Assembly: GCF_005893125.1 (NCBI RefSeq)
Contig: NZ_VCJS01000057.1
Coordinates: 1-62,973 of the forward strand
Reading direction: 5' to 3'
DNA from: Nonomuraea basaltis
GTDB lineage: Bacteria > Actinomycetota > Actinomycetes > Streptosporangiales > Streptosporangiaceae
Length of the DNA: 62,973 nt
Below are positions 1 through 7,965 of the stretch, piece by piece. The notes under the pieces were generated by a model. It did not search any database and was not told the DNA's origin. It was given only the letters and a program-made list of their open reading frames with translations. A program made the translations under genes and the position numbers. Numbering within the stretch: the first letter of the stretch is position 1; each line of letters starts with the position of its first letter.

Positions 1-438
1 GTGCTGGCGGCGGCCGCGGGCGGGATGGCGGTCGGGGAGTTCGCGGTGGGCAGGTTCGCGACGCCCCCGCTGCGGGAGCGGCTGTCGTTGCCGCTGGCGG
101 TGCTGCTGGGGGTGCCCTGGCTGGCGTACGCACTGGAGCCGGGGATCGTGTGGGCCGCCGTGCTGGCCGCGATCGCGACGGCGGGGCTGGCGTACCAGCT
201 GGGGCTGCAGCGGCGGTTCGTGGACGTGGTGCCGGAGGAGGTGCGCGGGCAGGCGTTCGGGCTGCAGTCCGCGGGGCTGATGACGGGGCAGGCCGCCGGT
301 GCGGCGCTGATCGGCGCGCTGGGCGAGGCGATCGAGCCGGGACCCGCGATAGCGGTCGCGGGCGTCGGGGGCATCCTGGTGGCGCTGGCCCTGGCCGGCG
401 TACTGCGCCCGTCGCCCGCGCCTCAGCCGGTCCGCTGA
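1..438 (+). CDS. MFS transporter, C-terminal fragment
   Basis: This is the last ~145 residues of a major facilitator superfamily membrane transporter, cut by the window edge. The reading frame is open from base 1, so the GTG at base 1 is probably internal. Hydrophobic segments alternate with short charged loops. A RGQAFGLQSAG stretch at about residues 82-92 resembles the loop and helix typical of MFS C-terminal halves. The end is a Pro-rich cytoplasmic tail closing at TGA. Substrate cannot be inferred from this fragment. A 101-base gap separates it from the convergent LacI gene. Confidence 0.75.
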   Translation: MLAAAAGGMAVGEFAVGRFATPPLRERLSLPLAVLLGVPWLAYALEPGIVWAAVLAAIATAGLAYQLGLQRRFVDVVPEEVRGQAFGLQSAGLMTGQAAGAALIGALGEAIEPGPAIAVAGVGGILVALALAGVLRPSPAPQPVR

Positions 439-539
439 CCCGAACGCCCACGCGTGCCCCTGCCGTCATCGCGGCGGGTGGCTGGGCGAAGGGGTGGGTG
501 GTCGGATGACGGGCGGGGTGCGCCCGGCGCATGCGGTGG

Positions 540-1532
540 TCAGGCCGGTGGGGGTGCCTGGAGTTCGCCCGAACCGCGCGGGATGAGCCGGACCGGGAGC
601 TGGATGTGCTCGGGCGGCCCCACGTCGCCACGGAGGCGGCGGAACAGCAGCTCGGCCGCCACCTTCCCCATCCAGGCCGGGTCCTGCGCCACCACGGTCA
701 CCCCCGGATCCAGCAGATCGGCCAGCTCGAAGTCGTCGAACCCCACCAGCGCGATCCGCCGCCCCGCCAGCGCCCGCAGCGCCGTCACCGTGTACCTGCC
801 GTTGCCGGTGAACAGCGCCGTCGGCGGCCGGTCCAGCGCGAACATCCGGGCCAGGTCGGCCCGCACCCCATCGAGCGACGGCGGCCGCATGGACACCAGC
901 CGCGGGTCGAACAGCCCTCCGAGCGTCTCGCGGTAGCCGCGGAGCCGCTCGGCCGCGGTGTAGATCGCCGGGTCGTCCCCGAGGAAGGCGATCCGATGGT
1001 GGCCGTGGCCGAGCAGGTGGCGGATCGCCTGCTCGGTCCCGCCCGCGTTGTCGGCGAGCACGGTGTCCACGTCGAGCCCCCTCCCCGGCGGCCGGTCCGC
1101 GAACACCACCTTCGTACCCTCCTCCAGCTCGGGCCGCAGGTACGTGTGATCGTCCCCGGCGGGCACCACGATCAGCCCGTCCACCCGGCGCGCGCAGAAC
1201 GTGTCGACCAGCTCCCGCTCCCTGCGGGGCTCCTCCCCGGACGAGCCAGTCAGCAGCAGGCAGTCGTGGGCGATGACCAAGTCCTCCACGGCCCGGCTCA
1301 GCCCGGAGTAGAACGGGTCGGCGACGTCCTCGATGACCAGCCCGATCGTGGCCGTCCTGCCCCTGCGCAGCACCCGCGCGCTCTCGTTGGGGCTGTAGCC
1401 CAGCCGGTCGATGGCCGCGCGCACCCGTTCGGCGGTGGCCGGGTGGACGCCAGGCTCGCCGTTCACGACGCGCGAGACGGTCTTGAGCGCCACGCCCGCC
1501 GCCGTGGCGACGTCCTTCATCGTCGGTCTCAC
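540..1532 (-). CDS. LacI family transcriptional regulator
   Basis: This is a 330-residue sugar-type repressor. The N-terminal LacI helix-turn-helix reads MKDVATAAGVALKTVSRVVN, followed by the hinge helix region around SARVLRRGRT. A periplasmic-binding-protein-like effector domain makes up the rest (about residues 65-320, with VGFDDFELADLLDPG near 270). It starts at ATG 1532 or at the second Met four codons later. It is divergent from the CynX-type MFS gene at 1601. A perfect CG-centred palindrome lies between the two starts, so it probably represses itself and that transporter. The effector is unknown. Confidence 0.9.
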   Translation of the reverse strand: MRPTMKDVATAAGVALKTVSRVVNGEPGVHPATAERVRAAIDRLGYSPNESARVLRRGRTATIGLVIEDVADPFYSGLSRAVEDLVIAHDCLLLTGSSGEEPRRERELVDTFCARRVDGLIVVPAGDDHTYLRPELEEGTKVVFADRPPGRGLDVDTVLADNAGGTEQAIRHLLGHGHHRIAFLGDDPAIYTAAERLRGYRETLGGLFDPRLVSMRPPSLDGVRADLARMFALDRPPTALFTGNGRYTVTALRALAGRRIALVGFDDFELADLLDPGVTVVAQDPAWMGKVAAELLFRRLRGDVGPPEHIQLPVRLIPRGSGELQAPPPA

Positions 1533-1562
1533 GCCAGGATCATTTCCTACCTGGGCGGGGTA

Positions 1563-1574
1563 GACAACGTTGTC
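1563..1574. promoter_or_regulatory. LacI-type operator, perfect 12-bp palindrome
   Basis: GACAACGTTGTC is a perfect palindrome with the central CG typical of LacI-family operators. It lies between the divergent LacI start (1532) and the MFS start (1601). LacI proteins with an ALKTVSR recognition helix are generally associated with operators of this kind, which is established family knowledge. Assignment to this regulator is inferred from position. Confidence 0.7.
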
Positions 1575-1600
1575 AGGGCGCTGTGCGAGAGTGGTGCCCT

Positions 1601-2773
1601 ATGTCGTTGCGATCTGCCGTGCTCGTGGCCGGGTTCGTGCTGGCCGCGCTCAACCTCCGCCCGGCCATCGCGGGCGTCTCGCCGCTCCTCGACGAGATCA
1701 TGAACGACGCGGGGCTCTCGCCCGCGGGCGGCGGCGCGATCACCACGGTCATGGTGATCTGCCTGGGCGTGTTCGGCCCGGTCGCGCCGCTGCTCGCGCG
1801 GCGCATCGGCCTCGATCGCACGTTGCTGGCCGGCCTGCTCGTCATCGCCGCCGGCGTGGCGCTGCGCGGCCTCGACGGCGCGCCCGTGCTCTACCTCGGC
1901 TCCGCCCTCGCCGCCACCGCGATCGCCGTGATGAACGTCGCCATGCCCGGCGTCGTCAAGCAGCACTTCCCGTCCCGGGTCAACGTGATGACCGGCGTGT
2001 ACGTCTCCAGCGTCGTGGCCGGCGCCGCCACAGCCTCCGCGGCGATGGTCCCCGTCGAACACGCCACCGGGTACGGCTGGCGCGGCGTCTCGGCCCTGCT
2101 CGCCGTGCCCGCGCTGCTGGCCGCGCTGCTCTGGCTGCCGCAGGCCCTGGGCAAGCAGGCCGAGCCGCAGAACGGGCCCAGGCCGTTCGGCATGGTCCTG
2201 CGCAGCCGCGTGACCTGGTACATCACCGCGCTGATGGGCCTGCAGTCCCTCACCTTCTACGTCATGCTGGCCTGGCTGCCGACGATCTTCCTCGAGCGCG
2301 GCCTGCCCGCCGACCAGGCCGGCTACCTGCTCAGCCTGACGAACCTGATCCAGGTGGCGGCCTCGCTCGCGGTCCCCGTGCTGGCCGGGCGGCGGGAGTC
2401 GCAGGTGCCGTACGTGGTCGGGGCCGGCGTGCTGACCGTGCTCGGCTACCTCGGCGTGCTGCTGGCCCCGACGACCGTCCCGTGGCTGTGGATGATCGTG
2501 CTCGGGGTCGGCCAGGGCGCCTCGTTCGCGCTCGCGCTGCTCATCATCGCGTTGCGGCCGGCCGACCCCGCCGCGGTGACCGCGCTGTCGGCCGTGGCCC
2601 AGTCCGCCGGCTACGTGATCGCGGCGCTCGGGCCGCTGCTGTTCGGCTTCCTCAGGGAGGTCTCCGGCGGCTGGTCGGTGCCCCTGATCGCCGGGCTGGG
2701 GGTGCTCGCGCTGCAGATCTTGGCTGGGTGGTTCGCCGGACGCCCTGCTACTTTAGGTAAGGCTAACCTTTAG
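1601..2773 (+). CDS. CynX/NimT-type MFS transporter
   Basis: This is a 390-residue, 12-segment MFS permease. It carries the ALNLRPAI motif in helix 1, which is characteristic of the CynX/NimT (cyanate/nitroimidazole) branch. I chose ATG 1601 over an in-frame GTG at 1583 because the protein then begins MSLRSAVLVAGFVLAA, the usual N-terminus. The substrate is unknown; many family members export or import small organic anions. The promoter region holds a LacI operator shared with the divergent repressor. The last codons and stop (TAG, 2771-2773) lie inside an iron box that controls the next gene. Confidence 0.85.
   Translation: MSLRSAVLVAGFVLAALNLRPAIAGVSPLLDEIMNDAGLSPAGGGAITTVMVICLGVFGPVAPLLARRIGLDRTLLAGLLVIAAGVALRGLDGAPVLYLGSALAATAIAVMNVAMPGVVKQHFPSRVNVMTGVYVSSVVAGAATASAAMVPVEHATGYGWRGVSALLAVPALLAALLWLPQALGKQAEPQNGPRPFGMVLRSRVTWYITALMGLQSLTFYVMLAWLPTIFLERGLPADQAGYLLSLTNLIQVAASLAVPVLAGRRESQVPYVVGAGVLTVLGYLGVLLAPTTVPWLWMIVLGVGQGASFALALLIIALRPADPAAVTALSAVAQSAGYVIAALGPLLFGFLREVSGGWSVPLIAGLGVLALQILAGWFAGRPATLGKANL
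2753..2771. promoter_or_regulatory. IdeR/DmdR iron box
   Basis: TTAGGTAAGGCTAACCTTT matches the 19-bp actinobacterial iron box TTAGGTTAGGCTAACCTAA at 16 of 19 positions. It overlaps the stop of the upstream MFS gene and ends 17 bases before the GTG of the FhuF-like gene. Fe(II)-IdeR/DmdR binding here would repress that gene in iron-replete cells. That fits the product, a ferric-siderophore reductase. Confidence 0.85.
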
Positions 2774-2788
2774 GGGGAGGGTTCCAGC

Positions 2789-3454
2789 GTGCTGACCGAG
2801 GCGCTCCAGCGCATGGCCGACGGGCGCGGCGGGGTGATCGGGGTCGAGCCCGGCCTCGTCATCGAGCCCGACGAGAGCTGGACGCCGGTCACTGAGCTGG
2901 TGCGGGAGCCGTACACACTGCTGGACGGGCTGATCGGCGAGACGGCCGGGCGCTGGAACGCGCCCCGCCACGTCGGCGCGGCGCTGTTCTGGAAGACCTT
3001 CAGCTACTGGCACACGCTGCCGATGGCGCTGGGCTGGGCGCTGGACGGGCAGGTGCCGATCATGCGGCCGGCCGACACGTACTTCAAGGTCTCCGAGGCC
3101 GGGGTGACGATCGCGGCCACGCGCGTGAGCTGGGCCTCCGGCGCCCGCGCGATCGGCGACGCGCTGGCCGAGGCGCAGCGGCCGCTGGTCGAGGCCATCA
3201 GCACCCGCGCCAAGGTGGGCGAGCGCACGCTGTGGGGGTCCACGGCGGAGGCGTTCGCCCATCCGCTGACGGCCATCGTCCCCGGCGACTACATGCGGCT
3301 GCTGAAGGAGATCGGCCGGCCCGTCGACGGGCTGGTCGAGCCTGCGGACGACGGCTACTTCCGCAGGACCTGCTGTCTGTGGATCACGCTGCCCGACGTC
3401 GAGCCCTGCGGGAGCTGCTGCGTGCTCAGGCCGCAGCGTCGTCCAGCGGCCTGA
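2789..3454 (+). CDS. FhuF-like [2Fe-2S] ferric-siderophore reductase
   Basis: This 221-residue protein ends with the FhuF iron-sulfur signature CC-x10-C-x2-C (C195, C196, C207, C210; CCLWITLPDVEPCGSC). FhuF proteins reduce Fe(III) bound to hydroxamate siderophores in the cytoplasm and release Fe(II). The N-terminal ~180 residues fit the family's FhuF-like domain, with the usual FYW-rich core (LFWKTFSYWHTLPMALG). The GTG start follows a GGGGGAGG ribosome site. The iron box just upstream supports iron repression. The last 29 bases overlap the end of the convergent cupin gene. Confidence 0.85.
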   Translation: MLTEALQRMADGRGGVIGVEPGLVIEPDESWTPVTELVREPYTLLDGLIGETAGRWNAPRHVGAALFWKTFSYWHTLPMALGWALDGQVPIMRPADTYFKVSEAGVTIAATRVSWASGARAIGDALAEAQRPLVEAISTRAKVGERTLWGSTAEAFAHPLTAIVPGDYMRLLKEIGRPVDGLVEPADDGYFRRTCCLWITLPDVEPCGSCCVLRPQRRPAA

Positions 3455-3956
3455 GCTCGTCGGCGTAGCTCACCGAGACGCGGCGCATGACGCCGGTGTC
3501 GTCGATCGAGTACTGGCCGAGCCGCCACAGCGGCGGCGAGTAGGCGTGGATGGAGACGCTGTCGTCGAGCGCGCCGGTCAGCCGGTGGATGTGGTCGGGC
3601 CCGAACGAGAACGACTGACCCTCCGGCATCACGGTCTCCAGGTGCTCGCCGCCGATGCGCGGGTTGCACTCCTTGAGCGCGCCCTGGACCACGTGTACCG
3701 CCCCTGAGGAGATGTCGTGGTCGTGCCAGCCCGTGTCGTCCTGAGGGCGCCAGCACAGCACCCAGACGTCCACGTACGCGTCGCGGTGCAGCGAGGCGTA
3801 ATGCCGCCCGCCGTCCTCGGGGAACTCCACCTGGTCGCGCCACTCCTCGGGGCGGGCGGCCAGAGCGTCCACCAGGTCGCGCAGCTCGCGCCGGTCGAGC
3901 GTGCGCTCCGGGAGCCGCGCACAGGTGCCCCCGTCCTGGATCTGGTAGGTGCTCAT
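3426..3956 (-). CDS. Cysteine-dioxygenase-like cupin (thiol dioxygenase family)
   Basis: This is a 176-residue single-domain cupin of the cysteine dioxygenase type. The 3-His iron site is visible as H78-D-H80 and H124, and the Ser-His-Tyr triad as S135-I-H137-A-Y139 followed by SPP. By eye the Arg that binds the cysteine carboxylate (usually Y-x-R before the core) is absent: the stretch reads HYASLHRD. A thiol other than cysteine is therefore possible. The ATG at 3956 follows AAAGGAGT. It overlaps the amidohydrolase stop as ATGA, so the two are translationally coupled. A homologue sits at 16739 next to another HAL-like lyase. Confidence 0.8.
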   Translation of the reverse strand: MSTYQIQDGGTCARLPERTLDRRELRDLVDALAARPEEWRDQVEFPEDGGRHYASLHRDAYVDVWVLCWRPQDDTGWHDHDISSGAVHVVQGALKECNPRIGGEHLETVMPEGQSFSFGPDHIHRLTGALDDSVSIHAYSPPLWRLGQYSIDDTGVMRRVSVSYADELRPLDDAAA

Positions 3957-4819
3957 TTGCGAGACTCCTTTCTGCCGAGTAGACGACGGGGGTTGGTGAC
4001 GCGGATGGCGTGGGTGGCCGCGGCGCCGAGCCCGGGGTCGGGCGCGGTGGCGTAGGGGGCGTCCGAGCCGTTGACGACGACGTCGATGCCCAGCTCGCGG
4101 ACGATCGCGTCGATCGCGCGCGGGCCGTAGGAGGAGGTCTCCACGAAGGCGTCCCGGTCGACCCGGCCGCGGCCGGTGCCACCCCTGGCCGTCAGGCGTT
4201 CGGAGTGCAGCGGCGCCAGGCCCGCCAGCAGCGCGAAGCACACACGCAGCCTCGGGTGCCTGGGTCTGACGACGGCGTGGAAGTAGTGCCAGGCGGCGTG
4301 CATCTGCTGCACGTACGGCACGAGCGCCGGCCACCACGGCGGCACGCCCGCGGTCCTCTCCGCCGGTCCCGGGTGCACGAACAGCGGCAGGTCCCGGTCG
4401 GTGAGCACCTTCAGCAGCCGGTCGTCGGGCACGGCGGTCGCGGGGATCTGCAGCCCGGCGAGGCCGCGGTCGAGGTCCTTGGCCAGCCGCTCAGGGTCGG
4501 GCTCGCTGTGGCAGGTGGCGGCCCAGGCGCCGAACGGCTCGCCCAGCGCCAGCGCGCCGTCGTGGTAGGCGTCGAGCAGCGGCCAGCACTCCTCGGGCGG
4601 CAGGAACTCGATGCCCAGCGGGCTCGACAGCGACACCAGCGCCAGCTCCAGGCCGGTGGTGTCGCGGTGCTCATGGTCGGCGGGATCGACCTCGTAGGGC
4701 GGCTCGCCGTCGAGGATCAGCGTCCAGCCGTCGAGGTATGGCGGGGAGGTGCGGGCCCGCAGCGCGTCGACGAACGAGCCGGTCCACAGATGCTGATGCA
4801 CGTCGATGCTCACGATCAC
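3953..4819 (-). CDS. Amidohydrolase-2 family metal hydrolase
   Basis: This is a 288-residue TIM-barrel amidohydrolase. The N-terminal metal motif is DVHQHLW (residues 6-12), with FVHPGPAE near 150 as the second His site and NGSDAPY near 255 as the C-terminal Asp. The family hydrolyses or decarboxylates lactones, amides and acids; the substrate here is unknown. It is the first gene of a two-gene operon with the cupin, and the stop/start overlap as ATGA. Three tandem LacI-type operators lie 61-98 bases upstream, so it is probably controlled by the divergent LacI gene at 5080. Confidence 0.75.
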   Translation of the reverse strand: MIVSIDVHQHLWTGSFVDALRARTSPPYLDGWTLILDGEPPYEVDPADHEHRDTTGLELALVSLSSPLGIEFLPPEECWPLLDAYHDGALALGEPFGAWAATCHSEPDPERLAKDLDRGLAGLQIPATAVPDDRLLKVLTDRDLPLFVHPGPAERTAGVPPWWPALVPYVQQMHAAWHYFHAVVRPRHPRLRVCFALLAGLAPLHSERLTARGGTGRGRVDRDAFVETSSYGPRAIDAIVRELGIDVVVNGSDAPYATAPDPGLGAAATHAIRVTNPRRLLGRKESRK

Positions 4820-4879
4820 ACCTCCCTGTATTTCCTACAAGTATTGCAGACAAACTCACTAAGCTGCGAAGCCGTCTCG

Positions 4880-4917
4880 TGAACCGCTTCAGTGATACGC
4901 TTCAGTGAACCGCTTCA
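4880..4917. promoter_or_regulatory. Three tandem LacI-type operators, 13-bp period
   Basis: Three near-palindromes lie head to tail: TGAACCGCTTCA (4880-4891), TGATACGCTTCA (4893-4904) and TGAACCGCTTCA (4906-4917). Each has a CG centre and the consensus TGAA-x-CG-x-TTCA. They sit between the amidohydrolase start (4819) and the divergent LacI gene (5080). Cooperative repression of the operon by that LacI protein is inferred from position. Confidence 0.75.
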
Positions 4918-5079
4918 CCTCTCACTTGTCAACGGCTACCCTGGTGCGGCCAGACCACACCGGCCAGGTGTGTGATGGACGGTTCTGGGACCGATGACAT
5001 GCCTTCGGGATAGGAAGGCAAGGCCGACAAGTGAGGCGGGAAATCCGTTTCTGTCGGTGCCACGCAATAGGCTGGCGGA

Positions 5080-6069
5080 ATGCCTCGCAAGCGAGCCACG
5101 ATCCGGGAAGTGGCCCAGGCCACGGGTCTGTCACCAGCGGCCGTCTCCTACGCGCTACGCGGACTGCAGGTGTCCGAGGAGACGATGGAGCGGGTGCGCG
5201 CGGCGGCGGCCGAGCTCGGCTACGAGGCCGACCCCATCGCCAGGGCCCTGGCCAGCGGGCGCACCGGCATGATCGGGCTGCTCTGCGGCTCACTCTCGGA
5301 CCTGTGGCAGCAGTCGCTGGCGGTCGGCATCAGCAGGGGCCTGCGGGAGAAGGACCGCTACGCCCTGATCCTCGACGCGGTGGGCGACCCCGCCAGGGAG
5401 CGGGTCCTGGCCCAGCAGTTGCGCGACCAGCGCGTGGACGGCATGATCGTGCAGCCGCTCGACCCGTCGGCCGTGTTCTGGCCGGAGCTGGGCGAGTCGC
5501 TGCCGGTGGTCGCGATCGGCGACTCGCTCGCGGGCACGGCCGGTGAGGTGATCTTCGACAACCGGCGCGGGGTGACGCTGGCCCTGGAGCACCTGCGCGA
5601 CCTGGGGCACCACAGCATCGCCGTCCTCACCTCGACCCAGCCCAGCACGCCCGACCGTCCCGCCGACGTGCACGTCACGGCGGAGGCCGACCGCCTGGGC
5701 CTGGACATCGAGGTCGTCACCGCCCCGCACGGCCTGGCGGGGGCCACTTCGGCCGCCCGCGACATCCTCACGGCGCGGAAACCGAGCGCCGTCTTCTGCT
5801 TCGCCGACTCCATCGCCTACGGCGTCTACGCGGCGGCCCAGGAGCTTGGGCTGTCGATCCCCGGCGACGTGTCGGTGATGGGCTACGACGACTACCCGAT
5901 GTCAGGGCTGCTCACGCCGGGGCTGACCACGGTCGACTGGGACATCGACGGGATCGTGCGGGCGGCGGTGCGCCTCATCACGGCCGCGGCCGACGGCGCC
6001 ACCCGCCGCCGCCGCATCGTCCAGGCCCCGACGCTCAGGGAACGCGGTTCGGTCGCCCAGATCTCCTGA
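5080..6069 (+). CDS. LacI family transcriptional regulator
   Basis: This is a 329-residue repressor. The HTH reads TIREVAQATGLSPAAVSYAL at residues 6-25, and a hinge region around PIARALASGRTGMIG follows. A type-I periplasmic-binding-protein fold forms the effector domain, with VMGYDDYPMSGLLTPGLTTV near 265-285. The start is ATG 5080 after GGCGGA. It diverges from the amidohydrolase-cupin operon across a 260-base region carrying three tandem operators. It converges on the HAL-like gene 66 bases downstream. It is the likely regulator of the operon; whether it also controls the lyase is open. Confidence 0.9.
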   Translation: MPRKRATIREVAQATGLSPAAVSYALRGLQVSEETMERVRAAAAELGYEADPIARALASGRTGMIGLLCGSLSDLWQQSLAVGISRGLREKDRYALILDAVGDPARERVLAQQLRDQRVDGMIVQPLDPSAVFWPELGESLPVVAIGDSLAGTAGEVIFDNRRGVTLALEHLRDLGHHSIAVLTSTQPSTPDRPADVHVTAEADRLGLDIEVVTAPHGLAGATSAARDILTARKPSAVFCFADSIAYGVYAAAQELGLSIPGDVSVMGYDDYPMSGLLTPGLTTVDWDIDGIVRAAVRLITAAADGATRRRRIVQAPTLRERGSVAQIS

Positions 6070-6135
6070 CCCGCCGCCGTGCCCACGCCTGGCCATCCGG
6101 CCTCTGCGGCGCGCCACCATCCCGTCCTTCCCGGT

Positions 6136-7578
6136 TCATCGCCTGGCGCCGGCCGTAGCGGCGGGCGGGTCAGCCGGTGGTGGGCTCAGGCGGTCGCCGT
6201 TCCGGGTCAGGGTGCGGCGGGCCGCCTCCAGGTCGTCCGTGAGGGGGCGATCCGGTGGCGGGGCGTGGAGGGCCCGGGTGGCGGCGGTGTGCTCGCAGGC
6301 CAGGACGATCTCCAAGGGCTCCAGGCAGCGGAGGGCGTGGCGGGCGGCCTGGGTGGCGAAGCCCGCGTGGTCCTCCACGCCGAGCGAGATCACCGCGGTG
6401 CCGGTCGTCACCGGGTTCGCCAGGTGGCGGAGCTCGGCCAGGGCGTCCTGGGCCACGTACTCGAGGATCAGGGCTCCCGAGGCGCCGGGATGGCCGGCGA
6501 GGAAGCGGTGGCGGCCGGTGTAGGCGGGGTCCATGAGGGTGGCCAGGCGAGCCGTGCTGAGCTGGGCCGTCTGCACGAGCGCGGCGCGCAGCGCGTCCAG
6601 CGCCAGGGCCACGGGGGCGGAGTGGAAGTTTCCGTTGTGCCAGGCCAGGGAGCCGGAGATGAGGGGGTTCTCGGCCGCGGCGTTGAGGTCGATCTCGACC
6701 GTGGCGGCCGCCCGGTCGAGGGCCTCCACGGCGGCGCCGTGCACTTGGGCGAAGGCGCGGAAGCCGTACGGGTCCTGGATCCGGGTGGCCTGTTCCCTGG
6801 CGAGCAGGCCGCGCAGGCGTGCTGCGACGGCGGTCTGGCCGGAGTGGGGACGGGCCTCCTGTACGGCGGCGGCCAGCGGTTCGGCCGAGGCGCCGACGGC
6901 GGTGAACGACACGGCGGCCACGTCGATGGCGACCTCGAACAGGAGCCGGAGGTGGTGGCAGGCGATCGCGGCGTCGGCCAGCGTGGCGGCCCCCGAGCTG
7001 ATGAACGGCAGCGCGTCGCTCGACGCGAGCGGGAAGCGGGGAGCCGGGGCCGGCGGCTCGGGGTGAGGGTGAGCCGGGGCCTGCGGCTCGGGATGGCGGG
7101 GAGCCCGGGCCGGCGGCTCGCCGTGGTGCCAGGGGAGCTCGCCGAGCAGGCATAGGGCGGTAGTGGCCAGGGCGGCGAGGTCGCCGGTGCCGATGGCGCC
7201 GTACGTGCGGAGCGGCGGTGTGAAGCCGTGGTTGACGGCGTCGGCCAGCACCGGCAGCACGGCCGGGTCGATGCCGGAGCCGCCCGCGAGCAACTGGTTG
7301 AGCCGGACCACGAGCATCGCCCTGGCGCGGGCCGGTTCGATCGGCGGGCCGGCGCCGCACGCGTGGCTGCGCAGCAGGTCGAGGCCCGGGGCTTCGAGCG
7401 TGACGTCCTTGGCGGCGCCGACGCCGGTGCTGCGGCCGTACACGGGCCCGGTCAGCTCTTGAGCGGTGACCCACGCGGCCCGAGCCCGATCCAGGGAGGC
7501 GATCGTGACCCGGGCCCCGTCGTACGCGGCCTCGTGGACCTGCGCGCATGTCAGGCCGGCACCGTCGAGCAGCACCAC
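6136..7578 (-). CDS. HAL/PAL-superfamily lyase lacking the MIO triad
   Basis: This is a 480-residue aromatic-amino-acid-lyase homologue. Conserved elements include the active-site Tyr loop VYGRSTGVG (Y47), SHACGAGPP, RLNQLLAGGSG, QDPYGFR and GNFHSAPVA. The Ala-Ser-Gly that cyclises to the MIO electrophile is replaced by Thr-Gly and is one residue shorter: GAIGTGDL at 127-134, instead of GxxGASGDL. Normal ammonia elimination is therefore doubtful. A Pro-rich segment after GELPW (about 150-180) is encoded by 30-bp tandem repeats. No SD is obvious at ATG 7578. It could act on a substrate with a better leaving group, or be a diverged family with unknown function. It converges on the LacI gene. 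Confidence 0.75.
   Translation of the reverse strand: MVLLDGAGLTCAQVHEAAYDGARVTIASLDRARAAWVTAQELTGPVYGRSTGVGAAKDVTLEAPGLDLLRSHACGAGPPIEPARARAMLVVRLNQLLAGGSGIDPAVLPVLADAVNHGFTPPLRTYGAIGTGDLAALATTALCLLGELPWHHGEPPARAPRHPEPQAPAHPHPEPPAPAPRFPLASSDALPFISSGAATLADAAIACHHLRLLFEVAIDVAAVSFTAVGASAEPLAAAVQEARPHSGQTAVAARLRGLLAREQATRIQDPYGFRAFAQVHGAAVEALDRAAATVEIDLNAAAENPLISGSLAWHNGNFHSAPVALALDALRAALVQTAQLSTARLATLMDPAYTGRHRFLAGHPGASGALILEYVAQDALAELRHLANPVTTGTAVISLGVEDHAGFATQAARHALRCLEPLEIVLACEHTAATRALHAPPPDRPLTDDLEAARRTLTRNGDRLSPPPADPPAATAGARR
7041..7130. repeat. 30-bp tandem repeat in coding sequence (3 copies)
   Basis: Three consecutive 30-base units start at 7041, 7071 and 7101. Each begins GAGCC(G/C)GGGCC and contains GCGGCTCG; the third diverges at its end. 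They are in frame in the HAL-like gene and encode three decapeptides rich in Pro, Ala, Glu and His. The expansion lies in the loop after the MIO-equivalent region, where related lyases have a shorter sequence. Confidence 0.85.
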
Positions 7579-7584
7579 GGAAGG

Positions 7585-7965
7585 TCAGTCTTTGTCGGGG
7601 ATGAACAGACCCAGCAGCCAGCTCACCACGCTGACGATGATCGCGCCCCAGAACGCGGCCGGATAGAAGCTGTCGACGTGGAAGGGGATGTCCAGCTCTC
7701 CCGCGATCCAACTGGTCAGCAGCAGCATGAGCGCGTTGATCACGAGCAGGAACAGGCCCAGCGTCAAGGCGATGATCGCGCACCCGAGCGCCTTCACGAT
7801 CGGCTTGACGATGGCGTTCACGATGCCGAAGATCAGCGCCACGAGAAGCAGGACGCCCCAGTATTTGGCCGAGTTGGACGGGGCATTGACGTCAATGCCA
7901 TCGATGAACTGGACGGCGACCCAGAGGGCCACTGCCGCCGCGATGGTTCTGATGATGAATCTCAC
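7585..7965 (-). CDS. Phage-holin-superfamily-IV (YvlD-like) membrane protein
   Basis: This is a ~126-residue membrane protein with four predicted helices. GIVNAIVKPIVKALGCAIIALTLG matches the conserved core of the mycobacterial 4-TMS holin-like/YvlD family in positions 45-68 (glycines and NAIVKP). These are chromosomal membrane proteins of unknown function, not evidence of a prophage. I chose GTG 7965 because a GGGAGG ribosome site precedes it. A longer frame from 7983 would put that site inside the coding sequence. It ends 6 bases before the HAL-like start. Confidence 0.75.
   Translation of the reverse strand: MRFIIRTIAAAVALWVAVQFIDGIDVNAPSNSAKYWGVLLLVALIFGIVNAIVKPIVKALGCAIIALTLGLFLLVINALMLLLTSWIAGELDIPFHVDSFYPAAFWGAIIVSVVSWLLGLFIPDKD

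Noticed and set aside
7585..7965. Prophage holin
   Set aside because: The protein belongs to the chromosomal YvlD/holin-superfamily-IV group; no phage genes surround it.
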